Notes under the pieces: model-generated | The model's input: the letters and a program-made list of their open reading frames with translations, nothing else | What the model was told of the DNA's origin: nothing | Database searches by the model: none | Program-made: the position numbers and the translations under genes | Assembly (NCBI RefSeq): GCF_027941955.1 | Contig: NZ_CP115960.1 | Location: 3,798,501-3,862,500, forward strand | Direction: 5' to 3' | Length of the DNA stretch: 64,000 bases | Source of the DNA: Sphingomonas sp. 7/4-4 | GTDB taxonomy: Bacteria > Pseudomonadota > Alphaproteobacteria > Sphingomonadales > Sphingomonadaceae | Shown here: piece after piece, positions 47,524 through 57,264 of the stretch | Layout of the letters: each line of letters begins with the position of its first letter | Position numbering within the stretch: position 1 is the stretch's first letter

Positions 47524-47603
47524 GTTCGCCCTGAGCTTGTCGAAGGGCCGTTCTTCTTTCATGGCGGAAGGAAGAACAGGGCTTCGACAAGCTCAGCCCG
47601 AAC
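47524..47603. repeat. Inverted repeat (ctgagcttgtcgaag type)
   Basis: gttcgccctgagcttgtcga followed by agggccgttcttc pairs, with a few mismatches, with gaagaacagggcttcgacaa followed by gctcagcccgaac. This gagcttgtcgaag core is a common dispersed extragenic element of sphingomonads. Lies between hisD and nusB. Confidence 0.7.
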
Positions 47604-47626
47604 GGATTTGGTGTATAGAGAAGAAC

Positions 47627-48088
47627 ATGCCCAGCCCCAAAGCCAAGACCCGATCCAAGGCCCGCGCCGCCGCGCGGCTGGCCGCCGTGCAGGCGCTGTA
47701 CCAGCAGGAGATGGAGGGCACACGGCTCACCGTGCTGCTCACCGAATTCCACCAGCACCGGCTCGGGGCGACGATCGAGGATGTCGAATATGCCGACGCC
47801 GATGTCGCGTTCTTCGACGATATCGTGAAGGGCGTCGACGCGCGGCGCGAGGAGATCGACCGGCTGATCGCGGATAAGCTCGCCGCCGACTGGTCGCTCG
47901 ACCGGCTCGACAAGCCGATGCGGCAGATTTTGCGCGCTGGCACCTATGAGCTGATGGCGCGCGCCGATGTGCCGGTCGGGGCGGTGATCAGCGAGTATCT
48001 CGATGTGACCGATGCATTCTACGACCGGCGCGAGAAGGGGTTCGTCAACGGGATCCTCGACGCGGTGGCGAAGGAAGTGCGGGGTTGA
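47627..48088 (+). CDS. nusB: Transcription antitermination factor NusB
   Basis: 153 residues, ATG 47627. All-helical NusB fold: SKARAAARLAAVQALYQQEM with the RNA-binding Arg-rich first helix, DIVKGVDARREEIDRLIADK, WSLDRLDKPMRQILRAGTYE and DVPVGAVISEYLDVTDAFYD. Binds boxA with NusE (S10) for rRNA antitermination. Followed by thiL with a 31-bp gap, the usual alphaproteobacterial order. Confidence 0.95.
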   Translation: MPSPKAKTRSKARAAARLAAVQALYQQEMEGTRLTVLLTEFHQHRLGATIEDVEYADADVAFFDDIVKGVDARREEIDRLIADKLAADWSLDRLDKPMRQILRAGTYELMARADVPVGAVISEYLDVTDAFYDRREKGFVNGILDAVAKEVRG

Positions 48089-48119
48089 GGCCGATCCTCC
48101 CCTTCGGGAGGATTTGCGC

Positions 48120-48968
48120 GTGAACGAAGCCCAGTTCATCGCCGCGCTGCGCACCCTGCCGCTGCATCCCGGCGCGCAGGATCTGCGCGACGATGCGGCG
48201 GTGATCGAGATCGGCGGCGAGGCGCTCGTCGTCACGCACGACGCGATTGCCGAGGGCGTGCATTACCGCGCCGGCACCGATCCGGCCGACATTGCGTGGA
48301 AGCTGGTGGCGGTGAACCTTTCCGATCTCGCGGCCAAGGCCGCCGAGCCGATCGGGGTGCTGATCGGGGCGACCTTGGTCGAGGGTGCCGAGCGGTTCGT
48401 GGCGGGGCTGCGCGACGTGCTCGATGCTTACGGCGTGAAGCTGCTCGGCGGGGACACCATCGCGCATGCCGGGCCAGCGACGTTCGGTTGCACGGCGATC
48501 GGGCGGGCGACGGCGCGGCCGGTGCCGGCGCGGGCCGGGGCGCAGGCGGGAGATGTACTCTACCTCACCGGCGCGATCGGCGCGGCGATGCTCGGGTTCG
48601 AGGCCGGCGACGGCGCGGCTTATCTGCGCCCGCGCCCACGGCTGGCCGAGGGGCTGGCGCTGGGGCGGCACGTGCATGCGATGATGGATGTGTCCGACGG
48701 GCTGCTGCTCGATGCGCGGCGGATGGCCGAGGCGAGCGGATGCACGGCTGCGATCGATCTCGACGCGATCCCGTTTGCGCAAGGCGTGCGCGACCGGCTG
48801 GCGGCGGCGAGTTGGGGCGACGATTACGAGCTCCTGTTCGCCGCGCCCGACGGAATCGTCCTGCCGGTGTCCGCCACGCGGATCGGCACGATGCTTCGGA
48901 AATCCGCGCAACCCCTTCTCCTCGACGGAAAATCCCCGCCCGAACGGCTCGGCTACGAACACCGCTGA
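48120..48968 (+). CDS. thiL: Thiamine-monophosphate kinase
   Basis: 282 residues from GTG 48120 after GGGAGGATTT. Makes thiamine diphosphate from thiamine monophosphate and ATP. Motifs: DLRDDAAVIEIGGEALVVTH and AIAEGVHYRAGTDPADIAWK with the Mg-binding Asp cluster, VNLSDLAAKAAEPIGVLIG, GGDTIAHAGPATFGCTAIGR, MMDVSDGLLLDARRMAEASG and SWGDDYELLFAAPD. Slightly shorter than the 320-residue E. coli enzyme at the C-terminus. In the nusB-thiL-hppA run. Confidence 0.95.
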   Translation: MNEAQFIAALRTLPLHPGAQDLRDDAAVIEIGGEALVVTHDAIAEGVHYRAGTDPADIAWKLVAVNLSDLAAKAAEPIGVLIGATLVEGAERFVAGLRDVLDAYGVKLLGGDTIAHAGPATFGCTAIGRATARPVPARAGAQAGDVLYLTGAIGAAMLGFEAGDGAAYLRPRPRLAEGLALGRHVHAMMDVSDGLLLDARRMAEASGCTAAIDLDAIPFAQGVRDRLAAASWGDDYELLFAAPDGIVLPVSATRIGTMLRKSAQPLLLDGKSPPERLGYEHR

Positions 48969-49070
48969 GGCGGGTTGCGCCCGCTCGGGGTGCCCGATAC
49001 CTTCCCGGCTCCGCAAAGACCGGTGGCAAGGCCGGCGGCGGTTCCAGTTCTAGGGGAAGGACTTCGCCTG

Positions 49071-51275
49071 ATGACGATTGTTTATCTCGCCATCGCCTGC
49101 GGTTTGCTGGCGGTGGCCTATGGCTTTCTGACGAGTCAGCAAGTGCTCAGGGCATCGCCCGGCAATGAGAAGATGCAGGATATCGCCGCCGCCATCCAGG
49201 AAGGCGCCAAGGCCTATCTCGGCCGGCAATATATGACGATCGCGATCGTCGGCGTGATCGTCGCGGTCGTGCTGTTCTTCACGCTCGGCGGGCTCTCCAC
49301 GGTCAGCTTCCTGATCGGCGCGGTGCTTTCGGGCGTTGCCGGATATGTCGGCATGAACATCTCGGTGCGCGCGAACGTCCGCACCGCGGAGGCTGCACGC
49401 ACCTCGCTGCAGGGCGGGCTCACGCTCGCCTTCCGCTCGGGCGCGATCACCGGCATGCTCGTCGCGGGCCTCGGCCTGCTCTCGATCGCCGGCATCTTCT
49501 GGTATCTGGTGGAGCAGTCGCATCTGGCGCCCAACAGCCGCGAAGTCATCGCCGCACTCACCGCGCTCGCCTTCGGCGCCTCCCTGATCTCGATCTTCGC
49601 GCGTCTCGGCGGCGGCATCTTCACCAAGGCCGCGGATGTCGGCGCCGATCTGGTGGGCAAGGTCGAGGCCGGAATCCCCGAGGACGATCCCCGCAACCCC
49701 GCCGTGATCGCGGACAATGTCGGCGACAATGTCGGCGACTGCGCGGGCATGGCCGCCGACCTGTTCGAGACCTATGTCGTCACGCTCGGCCTCACCATGG
49801 TCTCCCTCGCGCTGATGATGCGAAATGTCAGCACGGAGATGCTCACCAAGCTGATGGCGCTGCCGCTGATCGTGGGCGGCGTATGCATCATCACCTCGAT
49901 CATCGGCACCTATATGGTCCGCCTCGGCAAGGGCCAGTCGATCATGGGCGCGCTGTACAAGGGCTTCTGGACCACCGTGATCCTGTCGGTCCCGGCAATC
50001 TATCTCGTCACCCAATATGTCGTCGGCGACATGAACGCGATGATCGGCGGCCTCGATCCGGCCGCACTGATCGGCGACGACGCGCTTCTCGCCGAGGGCG
50101 CAACCGGGCTTGCCGGTCCGCAATTCACCGGCATGAGCCTGTTCTACTGCATGATGATCGGGCTGGTCGTCACCGGCCTGCTGGTGTGGATCACCGAATA
50201 TTACACCGGCACCAATTATCGCCCGGTCAAGTCGATCGCCAAGGCATCGGTCACCGGCCACGGCACGAACGTCATCCAGGGCCTCGCGATCAGCCTCGAA
50301 TCGACGGCGCTGCCCACGCTCGTGATCGTCGTGGCGGTGATCGCGACCTTCCAGATCGCCGGCATCATCGGCGTCGCCTTCGCCGCAACCTCGCTGCTGG
50401 CGCTCGCCGGCATGGTGGTCGCGCTCGATGCCTATGGTCCCGTCACCGACAATGCCGGCGGTATCGCGGAGATGGCCGGTCTGCCCGACGATGTGCGCCA
50501 CAGGACCGACGCGCTCGACGCGGTGGGCAACACCACCAAGGCAGTGACCAAGGGCTATGCGATCGGCTCGGCGGCGCTCGCGGCGCTGGTTCTGTTCGGC
50601 GCCTACACCACCGATCTCACGCACTATGCGAAGGAGCTCGGCCTCGCCGTCGATCCGATCACGCACAAGGCGATGGTCGATTTCTCGCTGAGCAATCCAT
50701 TCGTCATCGTCGGATTGCTGCTCGGCGCGCTGCTGCCTTATCTGTTCGGTGCGTTCGGCATGACCGCGGTCGGCCGCGCGGCGGGATCGGTGGTGCAGGA
50801 CGTGCGCGATCAGTTCCGCGACAATCCGGGCATCATGGAAGGGACCAGCCGTCCCAATTACGGCCGCACGGTCGACATCGTCACCAAGGCGGCGATCAAG
50901 GAAATGATCGTGCCCTCGCTGCTGCCGGTGCTGAGCCCGATCGCGGTGTATTTCCTCATCGCCGCAGTCGCCGGCAAGGAACAGGGCTTCGCGGCGCTGG
51001 GCGCGATGCTGCTCGGCGTGATCGTCTCCGGCCTGTTCGTCGCCATCTCGATGACCTCGGGCGGCGGGGCGTGGGACAATGCCAAGAAGTATATCGAGGA
51101 CGGCAATCACGGCGGCAAGGGATCCGAGGCCCACAAGGCCGCGGTGACCGGCGACACCGTCGGCGATCCGTACAAGGATACGGCGGGTCCGGCGGTCAAT
51201 CCGATGATCAAGATCACCAACATCGTGGCGCTGCTGCTGCTCGCCGCGCTGGCGGGGAGTCATGTCGCGGGCTGA
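49071..51275 (+). CDS. hppA: Membrane proton-pumping pyrophosphatase, K+-independent type
   Basis: 734 residues, about 16 transmembrane helices, ATG 49071 after AGGGGAAGG. Substrate-site motifs: [39 protein letters not shown] and the later [30 protein letters not shown] has Lys and Thr at the positions that mark K+-independent H+-pumping enzymes (K+-dependent ones have Ala there). Couples PPi hydrolysis to proton export across the inner membrane. The complete open frame shows no frameshift. About 280 bp without a gene follow. Confidence 0.95.
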   Translation: MTIVYLAIACGLLAVAYGFLTSQQVLRASPGNEKMQDIAAAIQEGAKAYLGRQYMTIAIVGVIVAVVLFFTLGGLSTVSFLIGAVLSGVAGYVGMNISVRANVRTAEAARTSLQGGLTLAFRSGAITGMLVAGLGLLSIAGIFWYLVEQSHLAPNSREVIAALTALAFGASLISIFARLGGGIFTKAADVGADLVGKVEAGIPEDDPRNPAVIADNVGDNVGDCAGMAADLFETYVVTLGLTMVSLALMMRNVSTEMLTKLMALPLIVGGVCIITSIIGTYMVRLGKGQSIMGALYKGFWTTVILSVPAIYLVTQYVVGDMNAMIGGLDPAALIGDDALLAEGATGLAGPQFTGMSLFYCMMIGLVVTGLLVWITEYYTGTNYRPVKSIAKASVTGHGTNVIQGLAISLESTALPTLVIVVAVIATFQIAGIIGVAFAATSLLALAGMVVALDAYGPVTDNAGGIAEMAGLPDDVRHRTDALDAVGNTTKAVTKGYAIGSAALAALVLFGAYTTDLTHYAKELGLAVDPITHKAMVDFSLSNPFVIVGLLLGALLPYLFGAFGMTAVGRAAGSVVQDVRDQFRDNPGIMEGTSRPNYGRTVDIVTKAAIKEMIVPSLLPVLSPIAVYFLIAAVAGKEQGFAALGAMLLGVIVSGLFVAISMTSGGGAWDNAKKYIEDGNHGGKGSEAHKAAVTGDTVGDPYKDTAGPAVNPMIKITNIVALLLLAALAGSHVAG

Positions 51276-51487
51276 GGTTGCTCCTCGGCGCCGACAGGCG
51301 TAAACAGGGTTTGCCGCGGCGCGCGACCGTTTCGACGGAAGCGGCTGCGGCAAATGCCTTGATCGGGCTGCGTGCCCGGTCCTTGGCAGCAGTCTCGCGA
51401 CACATTGAGACATGCACTGGGCTGTACCATGTTGGGCAAGGGTAGTACCTTTCCAGGTCCCGTCCTTGTGGCTCCATGGTAACCTAG

Positions 51488-51510
51488 TCCGCCGGCTTCG
51501 AGCCGGCGGA
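51488..51510. repeat. Perfect short hairpin before the orphan gene
   Basis: tccgccggct-tcg-agccggcgga, 10-bp arms, 47 bp before the favoured start of the next gene. No T run follows. It could be the stem of an hppA transcript end. The remaining 51276-51487 holds nothing that I recognise. Confidence 0.55.
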
Positions 51511-51556
51511 CGTGCATTGGGCTTTGGCCGGCGCTGTTCTTGCGATAGCGTGCGGC

Positions 51557-52912
51557 ATGTTTGTCCGGGCTTGTTTTCCTTTCTTCGATACGCGATTCGC
51601 GCGTGAGGATGCCGCGGTTGATCTTCGCCCGGCACCGCGCTGGCTTTATGGCGAGCCGCCGCCGCCGGCCGATTATGTCGGGCGATTGGGCAAGGTGGCG
51701 AAATGGATTCCACCGCGGCCCTATGCGCGCTGCTCCGCCGCCGACCTGATCAAGATCGAGCGCGGCGACGAGGATCAGTTCGCGCTGCGCGTGGACGGGA
51801 TCGAGATCGTCGCCGACCAGCACGGCCATGCCCGGCTCGCGGTGACGCTGGACGCGCAGGCCGCGGCCGGTGGGCAGGCGCAGCTGGGCGAGCTGATCGA
51901 GATGGTCTCCACCGCCGACGTCAGCGTCCGCCACCCCGATCGCCGGGGCGTATACGATACGCTGGGCGCGGCAGCGGAGGTGCTGTGCGACCTTTACGCG
52001 CGCGAATCCGCCCGCACCGCACCCGAGCCGCGCGGCGGGTATCAGCCCGACTGGGTCCATCCCGGACGCCCCTTCCTCGTGCTCGTCAACACGCGTCGCG
52101 AACCGGTCGCGCTGCCGCTGACGCTCGACATGCCCGCGCCCGATCCCGGCTTTGGCGGACGTATCCATTTCTTTCCGTGGCGCGCACCCGACGGCGATAC
52201 CGCGCTGCCGGTCTGGTATATCGACGCACCGCGTGGGGGTGACGCCTGGCGCCAGCCCGCCGAGGCGCTCGAGGATCTGACTGCGCATTACGAGGAATTG
52301 TTCCTCTGCGCGATGCTGGAGGAGCAGGCGGGCGACGATCCCGCTTATGCCGGCTTCCTCGAGCGGCATCGCAAACGGCTGGCCGGATCGCTGCGCCGCG
52401 AGCGTCGCCACGGCGTCGATCTGCAGGCGGCGCTGCGGCTGCTTTCGGACTATGACCGCTCCGTGCTCAAACCGCGCGAATCCGACACTCTCGAAGCGAC
52501 CTTGATTGCGCGGATCAACGCGCAGGTCGGCGATTCCATCCTGAGGAGAAACATCGTGGTCAACATCACCGGCGACAACAATCTCGTGAACCTCGGCGTG
52601 ATGAGCAACAACACCATCACCATGACCAACAAGGCGATCGACGAGGCCACGGCCCCGGACGCGCTCAAGACCCAGCTCAAGGCGCTCCGCGATCCGCTGA
52701 TCGAAGCGGCCAAGGAATTGCCCGAGGAGGACGCCAAGGCCCTGCTGAAGGATTACGAGACCTTCACGGATGCGGCGCTGCGGAAGAATCCGCCAAAGGA
52801 AGTGGTCAAGGCGCAGGGCAAGAACCTGATCGATACGGTCAAAGGCTTCGCCGCCTTCGCCACGCCGGTGGCGACGATCGTCGGCGCGATCCTCAAGATC
52901 GTCGCCGGCTGA
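51557..52912 (+). CDS. Modular protein of unknown function with GDNN motif and hydrophobic C-terminal helix
   Basis: About 451 residues from ATG 51557 (a GTG at 51512 would add 15). Part 1, residues 20-260: an unrecognised alpha/beta region (GRLGKVAKWIPPRPYARCSA, RPFLVLVNTRREPVALPLTL, GGRIHFFPWRAPDGDTALPV). Part 2, 260-335: helical and charged (FLERHRKRLAGSLRRERRHG). Part 3, about 335-365: a short beta stretch RNIVVNITGDNNLVNLGVMS followed by NNTITMTN. Part 4: helices with PEEDAKALLKDYETF and a final hydrophobic helix AAFATPVATIVGAILKIVAG. Such GDNN-type beta segments before a hydrophobic end occur in some predicted defence effectors. I assign no function. Stands alone between hppA and the convergent fatty-acid operon. 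Confidence 0.75.
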   Translation: MFVRACFPFFDTRFAREDAAVDLRPAPRWLYGEPPPPADYVGRLGKVAKWIPPRPYARCSAADLIKIERGDEDQFALRVDGIEIVADQHGHARLAVTLDAQAAAGGQAQLGELIEMVSTADVSVRHPDRRGVYDTLGAAAEVLCDLYARESARTAPEPRGGYQPDWVHPGRPFLVLVNTRREPVALPLTLDMPAPDPGFGGRIHFFPWRAPDGDTALPVWYIDAPRGGDAWRQPAEALEDLTAHYEELFLCAMLEEQAGDDPAYAGFLERHRKRLAGSLRRERRHGVDLQAALRLLSDYDRSVLKPRESDTLEATLIARINAQVGDSILRRNIVVNITGDNNLVNLGVMSNNTITMTNKAIDEATAPDALKTQLKALRDPLIEAAKELPEEDAKALLKDYETFTDAALRKNPPKEVVKAQGKNLIDTVKGFAAFATPVATIVGAILKIVAG

Positions 52913-52921
52913 ATCCACGGG

Positions 52922-54064
52922 TCAGAGGCTGCGCGCGATCAGTACCTTCATGATCTCGTTCGACCCGCCATAGATGCGCTGCACGCGGGCGTTCCGCCAC
53001 ATCCGCGCGATCGGATAGTCGTTGATATAGCCATAGCCGCCATGGAGCTGGAGGCACTCGTCGACCACCTGGCCTTCGCTGTCGGTGACCCAAAGCTTGG
53101 CGATCGCGGCAGTGGTGAGGTCGAGCGTGCCGGCGAGCTGGCGCGTGATGCAGTCGTTGACGAACACACGCGCCACTTCCGCCTTGGCCTTGCATTCGGC
53201 GAGCTTGAACTGGGTGTTCTGGAAGTCGAACACGCGCTGTCCGAACGCCTGACGTTGCTTGACGTATTCGGTCGTCACCTCGACGGCCTTCTCCATCGTG
53301 ATCACGCTGGAGACCGCGATGACGAGGCGTTCGCGCGGCAGCTCGGCCATCAGCTGGCGGAAACCCTGACCCTCGGTCGTGCCGAGCAGATTGTCGGCGG
53401 GCACCCAGACATCGTCGAAGAACAGCTCGGAGGTGTCCTGCGCATCGAGTCCGATCTTGTCGAGCGCCTTGCCGCGGCGGAAGCCTTCGGCCTGATCGGT
53501 CTCGACGACGAGTAGCGAGACGCCCTTGCCGCCAGCCGCCGGATCGGTCTTGGCGACGACGATGACGAAATCGGCGATCTGGCCGTTCGAGATGAAGGTC
53601 TTGGCGCCGTTGATCCGATAGCCGTTGCCGTCCTTCAGCGCCGTGGTGCGGATCGCCTGCAGGTCGGAGCCTGCGCCGGGCTCGCTCATCGCGATCGCCG
53701 CGACGCTCTCGCCCGAGCAGAGCTTCGGCAGCCAGCGGCGTTTCTGCTCCTCGGTGCCGTGGGCGAGGACATAGGGCAGGATGATGACGTTGTGCAGCGA
53801 CAGCGCGAAACCCTCGACGCCGTGGCGGCCGACCTGTTCGACGAGCGTGACGTCATGACGGAAGTCGCCGCCGGCGCCGCCATATTCGGCCGGGATCGAG
53901 ACGCCGAGCAACCCGGCTTCGCCTGCCTGCCGCCAGAAGGCGCGCTCGACCTGTCCGGCGTCGCGCCATTTGGCGATGCGCTCGGGAGGGGCTTCGCGCT
54001 CGAAGAAACGCGCGGCGCCGTCGGCGAGGGCGACCAGTTCGGGGTCTTCGCGCCAGTTGCTCAC
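52922..54064 (-). CDS. Acyl-CoA dehydrogenase
   Basis: 380 residues. GTG 54064 overlaps the SDR stop (GTGA). FAD-dependent alpha-beta oxidation of acyl-CoA in beta-oxidation. AIAMSEPGAGSDLQAIRTTA and GYRINGAKTFISNGQIADFV bind flavin and substrate, and the catalytic base is the Glu in RIYGGSNEIMKVLIARSL at the C-terminus. FGQRVFDFQNTQFKLAECKA is the usual helix. Last gene of a leftward operon with SDR, racemase-like CaiB and thiolase, which points to branched or medium-chain acyl substrates. Confidence 0.92.
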   Translation of the reverse strand: MSNWREDPELVALADGAARFFEREAPPERIAKWRDAGQVERAFWRQAGEAGLLGVSIPAEYGGAGGDFRHDVTLVEQVGRHGVEGFALSLHNVIILPYVLAHGTEEQKRRWLPKLCSGESVAAIAMSEPGAGSDLQAIRTTALKDGNGYRINGAKTFISNGQIADFVIVVAKTDPAAGGKGVSLLVVETDQAEGFRRGKALDKIGLDAQDTSELFFDDVWVPADNLLGTTEGQGFRQLMAELPRERLVIAVSSVITMEKAVEVTTEYVKQRQAFGQRVFDFQNTQFKLAECKAKAEVARVFVNDCITRQLAGTLDLTTAAIAKLWVTDSEGQVVDECLQLHGGYGYINDYPIARMWRNARVQRIYGGSNEIMKVLIARSL

Positions 54065-54840
54065 CGCGGCGCCATGCGGATCGCGCCGTCGAGCCGCACG
54101 TCCTCGCCGTTGAAATAGGGGTTGCGCAGCATCTCGAGCGCGAGGCTGGCATAGTCTTCCGGCCGCCCGAGGCGCTTGGGGAAGGGCACCGAGGCGGCCA
54201 GCGCTTCCTTCACTTGCGGCGGCGCGGCGTTCATCAGCGGCGTGTCGAAGATGCCGGGGAGGATCGTGTTGACGCGGATGCCCTCGCCCGAAAGGTCGCG
54301 CGCGATCGGCAGGGTCATGCCGACGATCCCGCCCTTCGACGCCGAATAGGCCGCCTGGCCGATCTGGCCGTCCTCGGCGGCGACGCTGGCGGTGTTGACG
54401 ATCGCGCCGCGCTCGCCGTCTTGGTCGGGGTCGAGTGTGAGCATGCCGGCGGCCGACTTCACGATGCAGCGGAAGCTGCCGACGAGGTTGACCTGGATCA
54501 CCCAGTCGAACGCCGCGGCGGGGAATTGGCGGATCTCGCCGGTCGCCTTGTCGCGCCCGACGGTCTTGAAGGCATTGCCCACGCCGGCGCAATTGACGAG
54601 GATCCGCTCCTGGCCGTGCGCGTCGCGAGCCTTGGCGAAACCGGCATCGACTTCGTCGTCCGAGCGGACGTCGACCTTGCAGAAGATTCCGCCGATCTCG
54701 GCCGCGAGCAGTTCGCCCTTTTCGGCATTCATGTCGAACAACGCGACCTTCGCACCCGCCGCGGCGAGTGCCCGCGCGGTTGCCGCGCCGAGGCCCGAGG
54801 CGCCGCCCGTCACCACTGCTGCAATGTTCTCGAACTTCAT
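54061..54840 (-). CDS. SDR-type 3-hydroxyacyl-CoA dehydrogenase (HSD10-like)
   Basis: 259 residues. Rossmann TGGASGLGAATARAL, NCAGVG, catalytic Ser in VNTASVAAEDGQIGQAAYSA with the Y-x-x-x-K active site (YSASK), and RVNTILPGIFDTPLM. Closest in layout to type II 3-hydroxyacyl-CoA / 2-methyl-3-hydroxybutyryl-CoA dehydrogenase, which uses NAD. Sits between the racemase-like CaiB and acyl-CoA dehydrogenase genes, fitting the third step of beta-oxidation of methyl-branched acyl-CoA. Confidence 0.9.
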   Translation of the reverse strand: MKFENIAAVVTGGASGLGAATARALAAAGAKVALFDMNAEKGELLAAEIGGIFCKVDVRSDDEVDAGFAKARDAHGQERILVNCAGVGNAFKTVGRDKATGEIRQFPAAAFDWVIQVNLVGSFRCIVKSAAGMLTLDPDQDGERGAIVNTASVAAEDGQIGQAAYSASKGGIVGMTLPIARDLSGEGIRVNTILPGIFDTPLMNAAPPQVKEALAASVPFPKRLGRPEDYASLALEMLRNPYFNGEDVRLDGAIRMAPR

Positions 54841-54850
54841 GCCATTCTCC

Positions 54851-55944
54851 TCAGCCGATCGTCACCGCGGCTTTCAGGGCCGCGATCCGGGGTTCGTCAT
54901 ATCCGAGCTCGGCCAGCACCCGATCGGTCCATTCGCCGGGTTGTGAAACCTTCGGCGGCGATGCGGGTGTGGCGGCGAAGCGCGGCGCGGGGTGGGGGCG
55001 CCGCCCGCGAAGGTGCCGCGCTCAACGTTGTGCGGGTGGGCTGCCGCCTCGTCGAAAGTGAGGACCGGCGACACGCACGCCTCGGGCGCGAAATGCGCGA
55101 CCCATTCGTCGCGCGTGCGGGTGGCGAAGATCGCCGCGAAGCGTTCGGTCCGCGCGGGCCAGGCGGCGGCGTCCATCTGGCCGGCACCGTCCTCGCCGAG
55201 GCCTGCCACCAGCGCGGCATAGAATTGCGGCTCGATCGCGCCGACTGCGACATAGCGGCCATCGGCGCAGGCATAGGTCCGGTAGAAAGGCGCGGCGCCG
55301 CTCAGCAGGTTCGCGCCCGGGCCGTCCTGCCACATGCCCGCGGCCTTGAACCCCCAGCTCATGCTGGCGAGCAATGCGGCGCCCTCGGTCATCGCCGCGT
55401 CGACGACTTGTCCGGGCGCGCCCATCTTCACGCCGAGCAATGCGCTGACCATCCCGAAGGCGAGCAGCATCCCGCCGCCGCCGAAATCGCCGACATAATT
55501 GACCGGGGCGACCGGCGGCCCGCCCGGTGTGCCGATCCCGTCGAGCAGCCCGGCGACGGCGATATAGTTGATGTCGTGGCCGGGGGCTTGGGCGAGCGGG
55601 CCGTCCTGTCCCCAGCCGGTCATCCGGCCATAGACGAGGCGCGGATTATCGCCGAGCAGCACTTCCGGCCCGAGGCCCAGCCGTTCCATCACGCCCGGGC
55701 GAAATCCTTCGATGATGCCGTCGGTGCCGCGGCACAGCGCGCGGGCGATCTCCACGCCTTCGGGTGCCTTGAGCTCGACGCCGATGGCCTTGCGGTTTCG
55801 GGCCAGCGCGTGCGGGCCGAAGGCGGCGCCGGGGCGCTCGATCCGGATCACCTCGGCACCGTGATCGGCAAGCATCATCGCGGCGAACGGGCCGGGGCCG
55901 ATGCCGCCGAACTCGATGATGCGGATGCCGGAGAGGGTGCCCAT
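54851..55944 (-). CDS. Alpha-methylacyl-CoA racemase-like CaiB/BaiF protein (frameshift)
   Basis: 364 residues from ATG 55944 after correcting a missing G in the plus-strand run 54994-54998; the end then reads APHPAPRFAATPASPPKVSQ to the stop at 54851. The start GTLSGIRIIEFGGIGPGPFA and AEVIRIERPG are racemase-type. The residues used by mycobacterial alpha-methylacyl-CoA racemase are in place: His in APGHDINYIAVAG, Asp in VNYVGDFGGGGM, Glu in AIEPQFYAAL. It would interconvert 2R and 2S methylacyl-CoA so that the dehydrogenase can act. Confidence 0.9.
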
Positions 55945-55947
55945 CAA

Positions 55948-56072
55948 AATCCTCCCCCGGAGGGGAGGGGGACCGCGAAGCGGTGGAGGGGTAGTTGCCC
56001 CAAGCGATATCGCCCGTGGAGACTACCCCTCCACCAAGCTGCGCTTGGTTCCCCTCCCCTCCGGGGAGGATT
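55948..56072. repeat. Inverted repeat between thiolase and racemase genes
   Basis: atcctcccccggaggggagg plus gggacc... (from 55949) pairs with the complement ending at about 56071, ggttcccctcccctccgggg plus aggat. An inner pair, gtggaggggtagt with actacccctccac, lies inside. Long arms, small bulges. Same element class as 42915-43002 and 46121-46226. Confidence 0.75.
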
Positions 56073-56082
56073 GTGTGAACCC

Positions 56083-57234
56083 TCACAGCGCCTCGACGAT
56101 CGTCACGTTGGCGATGCCGCCGCCCTCGCACATCGTCTGGAGGCCGTAGCGCAGGCCGCGCTTGCGCAGCGCGTGGACGAGCGTCGTCATCAGCTTGGTG
56201 CCCGAAGCGCCCAGAGGGTGGCCGAGCGCGATCGCGCCGCCGTTTACGTTGAGCTTGTCGGGATCGGCGCCGACATGCCCGAGCCACGCCAGCGGCACCG
56301 GCGCGAACGCTTCGTTGACTTCGTACAGGTCGATATCGTCGATCCGCATCCCCGCGCGCCTGAGCGCCCGGTCGGTCGCGAACAGCGGCTCCTCCAGCAT
56401 GATCACCGGATCGCCCGCCGTGACGGTGAGGTTGTGGATGCGCGCCAGCGGCGTCAGCCCATGCGCCTTGAGCGCGGTCTCGCTCACCACCATCACCCCC
56501 GATGCGCCGTCGCAGATCTGGCTCGCATTGCCCGCGGTGATCACGCCGCCTTCGACCAAAGTCTTGAGGCTGCCCAGCCCCTCCCTGCTCGCATCGAAGC
56601 GGATGCCTTCGTCCTGTGCGTGCCGGGCGGGGCCGTCGGCGGTCTCGATATCGAGCGCAAGGATCTCGTCGGCGAAGTCGCCGCGTTCGACCGCGGCGGC
56701 GGCGCGGCGGTGGCTCTCAAGCGACCAGGCGTCGAGTGCTTCGCGGCTGTGCCCGTATTTCTTCGCGATCATCTCGGCGCCGGTGAACTGGCTGAACCCG
56801 CGCACGCCGAAGCGTTCCAGCTGGCGATCGCTATAGGGCTTCGCGCCGGCGACCGACGTTCCCATCGGTACGCGGCTCATATGCTCGACGCCGGCGGCGA
56901 TCACCACGTCCTGCGTGCCCGACATCACGGCTTGCGCGGCGAACTGGATCGCCTGTTGCGAGCTGCCGCACTGGCGGTCGATCGTGACGGCGGGGATGCT
57001 CGCGGGAAGCCCCGAGGCGAGCACTGCGTTGCGGCCGACGTGGAGTGCCTGCTCGCCCGCCTGGCCGACACAGCCCATGATGACGTCGTCGATCGCGGCG
57101 GGATCCACGCCGCTCCGCGCCGCGACCTCGGCGAGCATTGCTCCGGCGAGATCGACCGGGTGCCAACCCATCAGCCGGCCGCCCCGCCGCCCGCCGGCGG
57201 TGCGCGCCGCCGCGACGATATATGCCTCCGCCAT
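56083..57234 (-). CDS. Acetyl-CoA acetyltransferase (thiolase)
   Basis: 383 residues, ATG 57234 after GAGAGGGTG. MAEAYIVAAARTAGGRRGGR, nucleophile Cys in VTIDRQCGSSQQAIQFAAQA, VEHMSRVPMG, NEAFAPVPLAWL, His in NGGAIALGHPLGASGTKLMT and the second Cys in QTMCEGGGIANVTIVEAL. A degradative-type thiolase cleaving 3-ketoacyl-CoA. First gene of the leftward operon; a palindrome 31 bp before the start is a likely TetR-type operator. Confidence 0.93.
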   Translation of the reverse strand: MAEAYIVAAARTAGGRRGGRLMGWHPVDLAGAMLAEVAARSGVDPAAIDDVIMGCVGQAGEQALHVGRNAVLASGLPASIPAVTIDRQCGSSQQAIQFAAQAVMSGTQDVVIAAGVEHMSRVPMGTSVAGAKPYSDRQLERFGVRGFSQFTGAEMIAKKYGHSREALDAWSLESHRRAAAAVERGDFADEILALDIETADGPARHAQDEGIRFDASREGLGSLKTLVEGGVITAGNASQICDGASGVMVVSETALKAHGLTPLARIHNLTVTAGDPVIMLEEPLFATDRALRRAGMRIDDIDLYEVNEAFAPVPLAWLGHVGADPDKLNVNGGAIALGHPLGASGTKLMTTLVHALRKRGLRYGLQTMCEGGGIANVTIVEAL

Positions 57235-57264
57235 CACCCTCTCCTCGCGGCACTGCCGGCCGTC

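Noticed and set aside
49050..51713. Very long open frame on the minus strand opposite hppA (over 880 codons)
   Set aside because: Rich in His, Arg and Asp in a pattern typical of the complement of GC-rich coding sequence; hppA on the other strand is intact and fully recognised.
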